Assembly (NCBI RefSeq): GCF_013373865.1
Contig: NC_050475.1
Span: 5,905,001 to 5,969,000 of the forward strand
Source: Monomorium pharaonis
Lineage: Eukaryota; Arthropoda; Insecta; Hymenoptera; Formicidae
Length of the DNA stretch: 64,000 nucleotides
Direction: 5' to 3'
Shown here piece by piece: positions 1 to 13,600 of the stretch. The notes beneath the pieces were generated by a model. It saw only the letters and a program-made list of their open reading frames with translations. It was not told the DNA's origin and ran no database searches. The first letter of the stretch is position 1. Every line of letters begins with the position of its first letter. A program made the translations under genes and the position numbers.

Positions 1-1609
1 TACAGAATAATGCTCCGGTTCAAGATGGGGAATGTTACCCCTTTCGAACGCATGCGCATTTCTGTGCATCCCTCCTCTAGCCGGCGAAGCGGAGTGACGG
101 TGTCCTGGGGTTTGGCGGAGGCGGCAGGACCTTTTATTCAATAAATAATCAAAAGAACCGAAGAGGGTGGCTCGACGCGAACATCGCGTGCTTTATAAAG
201 TTCTTTTTAAGATACTAACGAGAAGATTGTTGTTGTTTAATTTCTTTCTACATGCGATTTTTTCTATAACGCTTCTTTTTCTAATACTTCTCAATTTTTA
301 TTTTCTACAAATTTAAACAATTAAACAATAAAATATTACTTGAATAAATATTTACGGGAATATAGTAAAATTGCATGTAAAATTTAACATTTACGACTAT
401 TTGTCAAATATGAGAGAAATATTATCTAGAGCAATTTTATTCATTCTAAACAAACATAATAAAGAATATAGTAATATTTTATTATTCAAAATTTCAACGT
501 TACTAAATAAATAAAAACTCTAATATTAATAAAATTATCGCTGAAATTAAAATTAAATTAAACTTTGAATTAATTTTTGTATATTATAAATTTATTATAA
601 GTTTATTATAAATTTGTAATATTTATCTGAGATGATATTATAAATATCAGAAATTTTTATGTGAACCAGATGTTTTAAAATCTTAATTCAATTATAAAAG
701 TTTTATATACATATATATTCTATTAATATAATTGATATCGGATGGCATGCGATCTTGTTACCTTGTTATGTAACTATTGCACTTCTTTAATCTGGTCATT
801 CGACTATCGTTCAATCTCAAAAGTAAAATCTTGGTTCTACATATAGTACACGTATAAAATATTCTGTAAAAAATTTTATAAATTTTTGGGGGGCATAAAT
901 ATCAGATGATTAAAAATTTTATCGGTATATATAAAACGCCATCTCGTTTATGCAAATCATCATCTTCGAAATTGATCTCAATCTTCGGGAAAATATTTTC
1001 CCATGAGCACATTGCTTAATCGAAGACTTGTTCGATGACGATCGTTCAGTCAACATTGACAAGTCCCTTCAACATTCGCTCGATTGCTCGCTGAAATTAC
1101 TCGGTATCACGGTGTGACAGCCACGACGATGTCGCATTTGCTTAGCAGTGAATTTATCAGGATCCTGAAAGCAACTCGTGTTGCAGTCATATTGCATTAG
1201 TATTTGTTTAATACAATTAAGAATTCTTTCAGAATTCTAACGAATTGCAGTCATGTTGCATCAACATTTGTTTAATACAATTAAATTTTCTACGGGATTT
1301 TAGTGAAATTATTAAAAAGTAAGAGAGAGCTTCTTGTGCTCTACAAAGATAATTTCAACACATTTCTTCAGTATATACCAATTTTTATAAAATAAATATA
1401 AAATAAATTTTAATATTGTATATTTTATCAATTCTTTTAGGGCATAAAAAGTGAAATAATTAAACATTTTATATAACGTATTTATACAATATTTATATAA
1501 CAGGTTTGTTAACGTTTATTAAAAAAAAAGAAGCATAATAAAACAGGAAAATAATAAGAAATTGTTGCGACATTAATTAAACACAGAAAAGCTCCTCTCT
1601 CTTTTTTTT
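1..1609. other. Non-coding flank downstream of the membrane-protein gene
   Basis: No coding exon is visible. The first ~180 bases are GC-rich and the rest is strongly AT-rich. A minus-strand AATAAA (TTTATT on the plus strand, 1515-1520) lies ~90 bases beyond the stop at 1610 and is the likely poly(A) signal of the membrane-protein gene. A 40-base imperfect direct repeat occurs at 1181-1220 and 1245-1284. Confidence 0.6.
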
Positions 1610-4600
1610 CTATCTTGTTACCTTAATGTCATTTGCGCCTGCTACTGTGTGAAAGGATTTTGTCGACAATTTTCGTTGCGCTTCTTTGAATGCGGAGAAA
1701 TTTGGCTGCGGCATCCAATTCGTTCCGTAGGAGATTGGATGTATGTCTCCGCGGGTCGCGTTGTTCGAGTCATTCGACATTTCTGAGCGACCGTCGTCGC
1801 AAACTAAACTGATCTCGCCCTCGTCCATTGGCGTGTTTGCTTCAGCAGTTACGGGCTCCTCTTGCGTTCTGAGAAGGAAAATTTTTGCTCAAATGAGACT
1901 CTAATTTATACCAATTGTCGTTGTTATACGTAACATTAATTTTCTCGCTTTATTTTCGTCACTTGTGACAAATTAATACGCGAAAGGAGACAATTAAAAT
2001 ACGAATTGCAATACCAACCCGTCCTGCGAGCATTCCACACAGGATTTGGCCACCACAAGCGTATCCCAAAATTTAGCTAAGGATTCTTTAATGAAAATTT
2101 CCACGCTATCCGTAGAGTTCGCGCATCCCAAGGCGATCGTCGCAATCGACATGGCGATAATCCAACTAATAAAACCGGCCGACATCACCGGCGGGTGTAT
2201 CGATACAGGATAGTACGAGGACCAGACGTGTTGCCACCAAGGATACGAAATATCTCGATATTCAGTTTCCTATATCGATAATATAACTGTTCTATATATT
2301 ATATCGCACAAGAAAACTCTGTTAAAACTAATTGTTAAGCCCAAAACTTTACAGTTATTTACAATTGATTTTATTTACAGAAAGAGAACAATATTTTTTT
2401 AATTCATAAAATATTATAATATTTATTTTTTAGGAGAGAGCTTCAGAAAAACCTGTTATCCTTTCTGTTACAGGCGCTTATTTTTTCTTATATAAAAGCA
2501 AACAATTCAAGCATTACGAAACCAAGTTCCTTTGTTAGTTACGAGAAGAACATAATAACGAGTCCACTCACATAACTCCAATAATGCCAGACGCTGCAAT
2601 AGAGTATCCTTTGGAGGATCAGCCATAGCCATAAAAGCGCGTTAATCACGAGCCAACTGGCTGACACCTTTATGAAAGACGCACGTATAAAGGGAAGGGT
2701 ATTAGCTAGGAGGTAGCTGAGAGAGATTGTACCTGAAACCCTTTATAAATGAACGTCATGCCTACGAGGTCCATGAGCCGCGTGGAGGACGGAGGATTCT
2801 TCCAAAGGACGAGTACCGCGGCTATCAGGATCAGGAAGGACGGCAACGTGTGGATAAAGTCCGGTCCGACTGCGATTTTCGCGTACTCGCGGAAAACCCT
2901 ATGTTGCAAAAATAAAACTTCGTGGGGCACGGAGAGCAGGGTCCCTATCTGCGTTTGCAGCGCGCTCAGGCAGGACATTACTAATGAGGCTACGTCAGCC
3001 TGACCTTTCGGAATTATCGCGCCACCGCGAAGGAGCGAGTCGCGGTTATGGCGGTTTACTTACATTCAGTTACATCAAGACACGCGCGGAAACGCCTGAC
3101 GTGTGCGCCGAGATGAACTGCGAAAGCCGCTTGTCGCTTGTTCGAGGAGGGAAATGCACGAGAGTGTAGCGGAAACTTACGGTAATGTAAAAATGAAAGT
3201 CGCGCACTAAATTCCGGTTGCCAGTTCTGAGAGAAACGACTGTTTTCCGACAAAGATACGAACGTTTTACTTAAATCTTACTGGTTAAAAACGGAAAATT
3301 GCAAAGTTGCGCCACAGATTACCGCAGATTTTCTGAAATAATTTATTAGTAGAGGAATTATAATTTAAATTAAGAATCAAATTTCTTGAAGTTGATAATG
3401 AGGAAGTTGTAAAGAGATATTGGCATTTAATTAAAATTTTCCAAAGGAAATAATTACACAATAATACACACGAGGATTTTTGAAAGAAAAGAGTGAAAGA
3501 CTTCTAAACACGTTTGGCAGTCATAAGTAGATATTTATTCATTTAAAAAATTGCAAAAGTTATCTAAGAGACAGCTTCTTGTCCGAAACGCTAGTATTAT
3601 ATACAATTATATACATATTTAACGCTTAAACAGTCTATATAAGGAAGTAATCGGGTCCAACGAAGGATCCACATTTGGGAAAGTCCTGTGGCGCGACCAC
3701 CATGTCGCTAGGTTCCCCGACTTGCAAGATAATATCTAAACCACGAGTCCAATCGGTCGCATGTTCATCCCGCAACATCCAATATCCTGCGAATAAGAAT
3801 AATAGTTTCACTGAATTAATGTGCAATTCTACATATGCAATACTACATTTTTTAATTAAAAATTAAATTAAAGTATTTAGCAAAAGTCGATTTTTCCTCA
3901 TTAAAAAAGTTTAGAAAATAGCAATCTATTTTGTAGACTGAGGATTAAATTAAAATTAAAAATTAAAGAGTTTTTTGCTACTATCCATTTACATTTGAAA
4001 TTCAGTTTGCAAGAACTTTTTAGTTCTACTTGCTACATCGAAAAAAATGCTTTATTAAGTATATTTATTTTAATATCGTTGCTTTGATTTAAACAAATAT
4101 TTTGTAAGTTTATGAAGAAATAATTTTATATTTTTTAATATTTATATAAAATATAGGTGAAATAATATTAAATTAAATATATCTAATTAAACAGAAAAAT
4201 TTTTTTCAGTTTAATAATTCGCGAATTGCTGATGTTCTAGTATATTTTAATGGGCATGCTTAGAATCTTTATTTTCAAAATTTGCTGAAGAAAATTATCA
4301 AATTAGCAGTTGAACCTGTTAGAATAAAGACAAGTACATTGAGTATTCATACCAATTCGATTAACAATGAAAATTTACCAGGATTATCAGCTTTAAACCG
4401 CAGTGCTACGGCACCGAACTTGGGCACGACGATGGTGTCTTTAGCCAGTGTGCAATTGAGATTCCGTGAGAACAACTGCCTCCTCTCGTCAAGTTTTTTC
4501 ACCTCTTGCAGTGACATATTTCGTCCAAATTGTCTGGCGCCCACTACGTAAAAACTATAGCCGTGTAGGTGGTAAACTAGATCATCCAAACCACCTGTGA

Positions 4601-7600
4601 CAAAGCGATGATAGATTAATCCTGATTGAATAGAATTCCCCGTGAAACAAAAAAACCATTGTCCCTATTCATGACTTTAGCTAAAATTATTGTCATATTG
4701 AATTATTTTATTATATGTATACTGAATTATATTATATTCAAAAATATATTGAATTATATAAACACTTATACAGCTTGGATAACATGGACCTAACAAAATA
4801 ATCGCGTCATGTAAGAAATTGTCGCTAGGTGAATGGTCAATGAAAATATAACTCGAGAACACGAATGGTCCTACAATTGCTTTCGCTTAATTGCGAAGCT
4901 TTATGAAGGAAACCAATCGGTTCACGTGCTGTTAACGGAAGTCGCGGGATTTCTCTCGACTGTTACAATTAAAAGAAATCACGATGACACGTTAAATATT
5001 GCTTTCTTAAGGCGAAACAAAATACATATATCTTCCGCATCAAAAGTGATTTATGATGATGGAAACCTTCGATCAATAACTTTGGCTTACGCACCAAATA
5101 CGACATCGGGTTCAATCGTAATAAATTCTATTAATGCACTAATGTTCTCTCACGTGCCGCTTCACTCATTGTAAGATTATCCCCAAGCAATGGAGGGGCT
5201 ATGTAATAATTAAGTTAATGAGCTACGCTATACAATATTACGCAGAAGACCGTATTTCTACGTACAATTGGCGTAATGAGTTCTTCAGTAATCTTGTCAT
5301 ATTTCATATTAACACATCTACTTTATCTTAACTAAAAGTACCGTGATTAAGGTAACATAACAAATATGTTTGGTAATTTGAGAATTGTTTCTTAATTACA
5401 AAAGTTTGAAATATTAAAAACTTGTTTAATGAAGCTGATTTTTTATGATCTTCAAATTTGCAAAATTGTTGACTCTAGAATATTAGTATTTTATTCAATT
5501 ATATCTATTTTTCGCGCTTGCGTCATTGTAAAAGAAAAGTATGGATAAAGTAATAAAAAGAAAGATGAAGAAAATTTCTTTAGTCTTGTAAACTTGTGAG
5601 TGGAAACTCTGTCTTCGTCTATATATTTTTTCAGATTTTCTAAGTAAAAGAAAAATATAAAGATATCTGATGGACTTTCTGAATAGATGGGAAAAAGTTT
5701 GTAGAAAAAGATAAAGGATCAATTAGAATATGCAGAAATATCTTTGCGGGTTTCATTTGCGTTTTGATTGCGCATGAATGAAACTAATTACCCTGGTCCA
5801 AAAGAATAATCTCGACAGTCGCTCCGAGTGGCACGTGGCGCACGTGTACGCACTCGCATATGTCATCCGTGCTGACGTCGCCAACCTGGCGGTATCGGCG
5901 TCGCGACACGGTCTCGTTGCTCTCACTGAGATCGTCCTCGTCACCGTTGGTACACAGCATCCCCGGGGACACGTCCTCTCTTTGAGTCAATAGCGGCGAC
6001 GACGGATATGTGAAAGTGACGTTGTCCACGTTCAACACTCGCGTCTCCGTCCCGCCATTACCTGGACACAGAGGGGGGGGGGGGGGGAGATTTGCGCGTT
6101 GCGATTAGATAATCGAGCTTATAATCACGCATTGCTTTCCGATCCAAAACTATCTTTGCACACGATTTTCTTAATTTTAATTTAACGTTTGCTCGATGTC
6201 CATTGCGAGAGATCCAGAAATTTATTCGCGATAAAAAGTAATTAGTGTAGAAAATGTAGGCCATCCTACTATCGATGCCTCGTTAGTATATCCAATTTAT
6301 TTCTGAGCGAATTTAAAGATTTCTCCATAACGAAAATTTGACGAGAAATTAATATGTATCGCCGCTTTTTTAAGTTCTGCATTTGGTGTATTAATATATA
6401 TAAGTTAATAATATTATATGATAAAACAATGTTCAACAAATAAAGTTTAACAAAATTACATAAAATTTTCCAATTTAACTGAAATTTAAAAATTATATTT
6501 TCACAATTGTGTTTTTTTTTTTCATTTAATTTCTTTTTAACTTTTAATAATATATTATATATCATTTAAATCAATTCTTTACGATAAGCTATAACAAAAT
6601 CACGTAAAGTTTTTATTCCAATTATATTGGCTGAAATTTAAGAAAGTAAAATTTTTGCATTGTTTTTTTTTTTAATTTCTCTTTCACTTATTGTAATATT
6701 GTAATTAAATTTTGGGGATTAAAAACCTTGAGATTGAAAAACAATTACCTCTCAATTTATTAAAAAATTAATTAAAAAATTTCGTCTGTGATTATAGAAA
6801 TAGAAAAAATAACAACAATGAAAGTCCTTTCTCACTACAATACGTTGTTACGTAGGAAGCATGCTCGGCAAAATTTTAGTATCCGGATTTGAATTTATAA
6901 TAATGCGGTGAAACCTAGAATTTTTATCCATAAGCCTACCCGCGTTAATTAATGCGCCGTGCAATTACGTTCCGGTTGCATCTTAATTTGCACTTTCACT
7001 CCCATCAGGCGCTCCCATTAGGTTTTTGCTTTGTTACGCACCTATCAGTTCCGTCGCTTGAATCTTGTAGTTAATCGGCAGATACAGTGTTACGTCCGTC
7101 TTGGGCTTAGCCAGAGCCGGCGGCAATTTGCGGATATTTTGAATATCCATAACGCACAAATTCTCTTGCTCGCCGCAGCCCTCAGTGGGATTTGTCGTCA
7201 TGGCCAGCCGGTCCGTCTCCAACTTATTGATATCGCGCTGATCGATAGTTTCCGTGGTTGCTGCAGAATTTTCCGAGTTACCTTTATAATTGAGTACTGC
7301 AGCGCCATTTATCGCGCCCGTTCCGCATCCTTTCGCCGTGTGCACGTTTATCCAGTAGGAGTCGATGTGTTTGCTCGCTTTGAGGACGAAGTCCGCCCTT
7401 TCACCTTTAACGAATATTGAAGACTGGTCATCAGTCTCGACGATGAAAATCGTGACAAAATCAAGAAATAAAGTCTTGCTTCACGTGCTCTCTAAATCTC
7501 GTGAAGTAAAACGTCACTTTGATAGAGTAAAAATTAAGCTTATGCGATTTTCAAATGATTTATTCTACGGGATTTAGAGTTGATCTTATATCTGCAATGT

Positions 7601-10600
7601 TGAATTTTTTAACTTTCTTGGAAATCTCAAAAGGTAAAAGCTGTACTACTTTAATACTTGATATATTCGAAAGCAAAAGCACTTAAGAAAATTAATGTCA
7701 TCAGCTTAAATATACAATGAAAAGATTTGCGCAAGATGTTCTTACTATTTGTCATTGTCGCATCTAATATTTTTACAGTTTACGCAATTAATTTCTTAAT
7801 GGAAAATATGGAAAGTGTAAAAGAGGTTTCAATTAAATGTCTTCAATTCTCCCAACAATGTTAGATCATTTAAATATAAAATCGACATGTTCTGTACTCT
7901 AAAAGTGATATTTTTACATAATTCTTATCATGTTGGTGTCGGCGAGAATCGCGCACTTTGCTTGGTTTTCTTACTCGCTTTTTTTTTCTCACTCAAACGC
8001 CGACACTTTTCATCATATTGTTGCTAATATTGGTGTTCGTACACCAACATGGTAAGAATTATATAAACACCAAATGGTGTTAAATCCACACCATTAGAGT
8101 GAAAATCACACTATCATTTTTTAAGATGTGTGTGAATTGTATGGAAATTTGATTACGAAGAGAAATTAACGAGTTTCCAACCTTTAGCCAAAGTAATCGA
8201 AGTGACTTGTCGCGATTCTGTAGGATGTCCATCAAGCGCGATTAGGAGAAGCGCATGGCCGTCGATGAAAAGCGTCACCGGACATGCACCGGCGCCTCCG
8301 GCATTAGCGACGCGAAATCTGTGACGTCGTCCTGGAATAACCGTGAATACGCTTAAAGGAACTGTGGATCCGTTGGGCTGGCGGCCTCTTCCATTGATTA
8401 AAAGAATTGCTGGTTTCGAGTAACCCTGACTAAACGATACTTCCGGTGAATGTTGCCACTGAGTCACCAGAATCACATGATTAGGATCGTCGATGTCATA
8501 AAGAGCGCGATGGGGTTCTCGAAGATCGGCTTGTCTTACAATCAACGATCCGACAATGCCATTCGTGACGTCGGCTCCTGAAAAAATTTTTTTTTCGAAA
8601 GGATCGGTCTAACAAGTATGCGTGTCATTATATTATATAATTCGTTGCATTGAAAAATCAAAATTTATGATTAATAATTAAAAGTAAATCAATATCAAAA
8701 TGAATCATTAAATCTATTATATCTATATTATAAATATAAATAAATAATAAATATAAATAAATATAAAAAAATAATAATCTATCCGCATTTGATGCAGAAT
8801 AACTTAAAAAAATATACACGTTTCCTTAGATTAATTTTAAATTCTACAAATAATTTTATAGCTAATAAGTCTACCTGACGATAAAATATAATAAGTACAA
8901 ATAATGGAGAAAATATGGAAAGCTTATAAATTTATATTTAAATTAATAAATATATATTAAATAACAGGTTAATTAGATTAATTCCAATATTTTTAAAGTA
9001 AGTTTTACTTAATATATAAATGTTGTATGTGTCTGTTAAATCTTTCTCTTTTAAATATATCTATAATTATATATATAAATAGGTAGATAGATAGATATAA
9101 AGATACATTTTTCTGCAACCACAAAATTTAGCGTAAATAACGATTCCTAACCTGCGTGTGCGTGCCAGAGATGTGTGCCGGGTATGGAAGCGCGAAATTT
9201 GTATTGGAAAGTCGTGTAACTTGGTATTGGACATTGCGTGACCAACGGTGCTCCATCCATGTAAGGCATTTCCATTTGCGTTTGTCCACGCCAATGCACC
9301 GCTGCTGCTTTACCAGGAAGACGATTTATCACATCCACCACTAGAATATCGTTTTCACAAACCTGTAAAAGCGTATACTTGTTTGAAAGTTCGCAATTAA
9401 GTCACCTTTCTGGTCATTAAAAACGTTTACTAGAACATTATATCGAATTTATGAATATGATAATTATAATTATAATATTAATTATCTTTATCAAAGTAAT
9501 ATAATTTACAATATATTATATGTATAATAATAAATGTATTTTATGATTATAGCTTTAATATATATTGTTTCTTTCTTTTATTTTAAATCGTCATTTTCTG
9601 CAAAAGTATAAATACTTTAAATATGTAAAAAAATATTAAAGATTTAATTATATTTATATTTAAAAAATTTTATTTAATTTTACTTTATAATAAAAGATTT
9701 TATTTTAATTTCATATGTTCTAAATACTCTTAGATATTCAAAAATTAAAATTTGGAATATTTAAATTTGTTTTAGATGACATTTAGATGTTTTAAATGTC
9801 AGAAATAGAAATAAAAATGTTAAGAGTATATTAAAAATAATATACAAAATGACATAAAAGATTTAATAGTCTTCTAAAAATAGGTACTTGATTTTGCGAA
9901 ATGAGAAAACGTACTTAGCTTCAATTAGCATTTGTAAAGCTTCGAATGTTAGCGACAGAGGAAGATCAATCAGACACCTAGCAAAATTTGCTTCACTTCA
10001 AAGTGTTCACTCAGTTAATCGAGACACGTGCTCTAGATTATTTCTGTATATTCACGTGGCGTGATCAATTAGCAAGCGTATATATTGAATACGTGTTTCA
10101 ATCACTACGCGACATTCAATTTTAACGCGAGATGGAATGTCAAGTTTTATTGCAATTGCGGGTCACTAATTGCAAATGAAAGCGCATTGATATTAGCGAA
10201 GCTATGTGAAGCAAATTCATCTGAGTCTACGGAAATTTAATGCGACGTTTCTCTAAAATTACAGCATTGATATGAGCGAAAAGATAATGATGTCACAGAA
10301 TTAATTGTATCAATTTCATATTAGGATTTTCAAAATAAAATCTGAAATTTAATTCTCTAATTCAGTTAATAATTAATAGCGGCTTTTCAATGCTTTTGAT
10401 AATATTTAAACCGAATTAATAATATTTATATTTGTTAAATTGATTCTGCTTCTCACGTTTGGGTCATAAAATGACAAAATTACATGGAAAATTCTCAATG
10501 CGCATTTTTACTAAACTTTAAAATATAACAACTTTTTATATCAAGTATTTCTAATTATCTATCAATTATTACAAATAATTCGTTACGGAATATGCTCTAA

Positions 10601-13600
10601 TTAAAGAGAGAGGGAGAGTGTAGAAAGATATTGGGTGATATTGTAAGTAAATTGCGCTCTTACAACGAACTTCATTGAATTTTCGACGGTAAGTGATGCA
10701 CCCGAACTATTGATCGGTGGTTGAACATTGAGGTCGTACCTGAATACTGGGTCCCGGCATTTGACGATTGGCCGTAAGTATACCCCGTCTCTGTCCATCC
10801 GCGGAAACGCAATGGTTAGTTAGACAAGCCGTCTGGTTCGATGGACAGTCACCGCATGATCTGTAAGGAATGCCGTAAAATCGCAATATCTAGCACGAAA
10901 AACTATATGTACATGAAGAGAATTTTCTCTTAAAATTTTCCTTCAAAATCATGGTAGAGTTGTAAGGCTGCTTAGACTTCGAAGAATTTTACTATACTTT
11001 TAATAATAATAACATTAAGTTATTATTGTACAATATTATATATTAATAGTTCAGTCAAACTTTATTAAATTTTACTAAAATTATATGTATAATTATACAA
11101 CGCGTGTAAAATGCATCGAAGACTAAGTTATCCCATATATACCTATTGTAATTTTGAAGATAAATTTTCTCCGTGTATTATTTATAATTGCAAAAACTAA
11201 AAAAAATACTGTGATACATAAGTGATCACCTACATGATGATCATTATATTTCAATTGAATAAGACGAATGGTCTAATTATTTGACTTATGAAAGGCAAAA
11301 GAAAGCGAACTATATTATTTGACATCAAAAACTTGTATTGTTTAATTTAACTCAATTTGCATTTATAAGATAACTATGAAATGCCTGGTTTAATCTTTTT
11401 AATAGAAATACATAATGCTATATACCTAATATATAGCTATACTCATGTAGTGTTTTTCATGTAGATTTCAATAAGACATGACCGCGTCGCATGATTGCTC
11501 GCAAGAGTCTTCCGCATTACATCGATTAATGCTTAGGAATTACATAATAATTACTGCACCGACGAGCCCGAAATTATCGGTGCAGTATTATGCTGCCATA
11601 ATCGCCGCACGTAACAGTAGAAAAATCACTACAATGTTGCAATCGCAAAAACAAACTCCATAATCATATTGTGAGCATAAAAAGTACATCAGTAGTACTC
11701 TTGCGTGAGCCAATTACGATCTATGACGTGCTTTACGAGACGTATAAAGATACTTTCTCTTTCGAGTTTTTTTTTTTTTTTATTAGAATAAACTAGATTT
11801 TCTATAAGAGGTTTGAAATAGATTAATATATACACATGTTAATGTGACTTCAGGCTATTAGCCTTGATAGTAGAAAATATTTATGTTAAAACCGGTCCTT
11901 GTTAATTTTTAACGTGATGAGTGTTAATGTGATTATGTTATTTAAATACTTTGTGTTAAATTAATGCTCAATATTTCTTAGTATTAAAATAAAACAATGA
12001 GTAAATGTTCATAGATAACAAAAATAATGTAATTTAAAAATATTAATTTTGAATAAAAGATATGTTATATAGGTACCACATTATAAATGTTAATTTTACG
12101 AAAGAAATATGTTTCCACAATTTGTTTCCAAATTATATCAAAGTATTACATTTTTATTAGCTTTACTGTTTATTAACACATATTCATCTTGCGCTAACAA
12201 AAAAATTGACAATTATTTAATAAATATTAACATGTACAATTATAATTTATAAATCGATTTCACAAAATAAAAAATGAATATTAGACGATAATTCGTGACA
12301 TTCGAAATACTTTGCAACTTTCATATAATATTTGTCTTAAGTTTTAATTTTTCTGCTTGGTTGCATTCATTGCTTTCTCTATTTTCATATACATAAAATT
12401 ATATGTATGACTGCCTGAAACATTACTCACTATGCTATAAGTCTATTACGAAATAAATAATTGTTATTAAATATTTAATTTTTATTGAAAAATGTTTAAT
12501 ATATTCTTGATTTTTAACGTTGTTCTATCTAGATATGTATTTGTTGTCTTTTTCAATTTTTTATACACAGTTTTATACACAGTTGCACTATTTTTTATGC
12601 AAATTCATTATGAAATAAGTAGTTAACAGTTAAATATCTTCATTCAAGGTAAACCTTTAAAAATTTTTGCTGATTGTTTACAAAATCTCGATCATCGATG
12701 ATTAGCGCAATGCATTAGCGTTATAATCATCATTGAGAATTAGGTATTTAATAATCTGTGGATAAAAACTGGACGGATCATGCGATTTAACGTTTTTTTG
12801 ATGAATATTCTACAAAATTTTTCTAGCTTACATCACGAAGTAGTTAACCGATATTCTGACTTACTTGCTGAGCGATTGGAAGACTTCTAATGTGAGTTTC
12901 ACCCGGCAGATCATAGGCCAATCTAAATGATGACACGGTCTGTCACAGGAGAGGAATGTTTGTTCTGGAAAAGAAGGATAGAAAATAGTCAAGAAAGTAA
13001 AAAGAAAAAACATTTTTATTCTTAAGGCGAAGAAAGCAGTTTTCCTGGCTCCCCCTCAATCGGGGAAAAATGCAAACGACAATCGGTAGAAATGAAAGTC
13101 CAATTCACATAGAAAGTGCCATACAGTAAAGAAAAGTTAATGATGCGCGCACACGGTGCACACATCGGATGCTGTGCGAATTAGAAAGAATAAAAATACG
13201 TCTTATACGTTATTAGGGACAATTATTTATCGTCGCATAGCAGAGCTGATCTCTGTCATTAGAAAACTTTAAGTTGTTTTTAATTGATAAGGTAAAATCA
13301 AGTATGATGATCATAGTTTTTTAAAAAATATAAAACTTTAGAATTTTAATGAATAGGAGGCCAATGAGCCACTACAGGATTTTTATGTAGAAATTAATTT
13401 GAATTGTATAACAAAATAAAATAGATGTATGTATGTTAATCTGTTATCAGATCATTCTCAAAATTACACATAAAAATAGGAATATAAATAATGAATATAA
13501 TGCGCAGATTACATTTATTGCGGTGTTATTAGCTATAGGTATAAACACTTACCCCCAAAAAAGTCATGGACCATCTTACTCAAACTGTGACAGCAAGATA

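Noticed and set aside
4833..5174. 113-codon plus-strand ORF in an MCORP intron
   Set aside because: AT-rich, no recognisable domain, no splice context; likely chance.
7031..7420. 129-codon plus-strand ORF
   Set aside because: It is the antisense shadow of MCORP exon 6.
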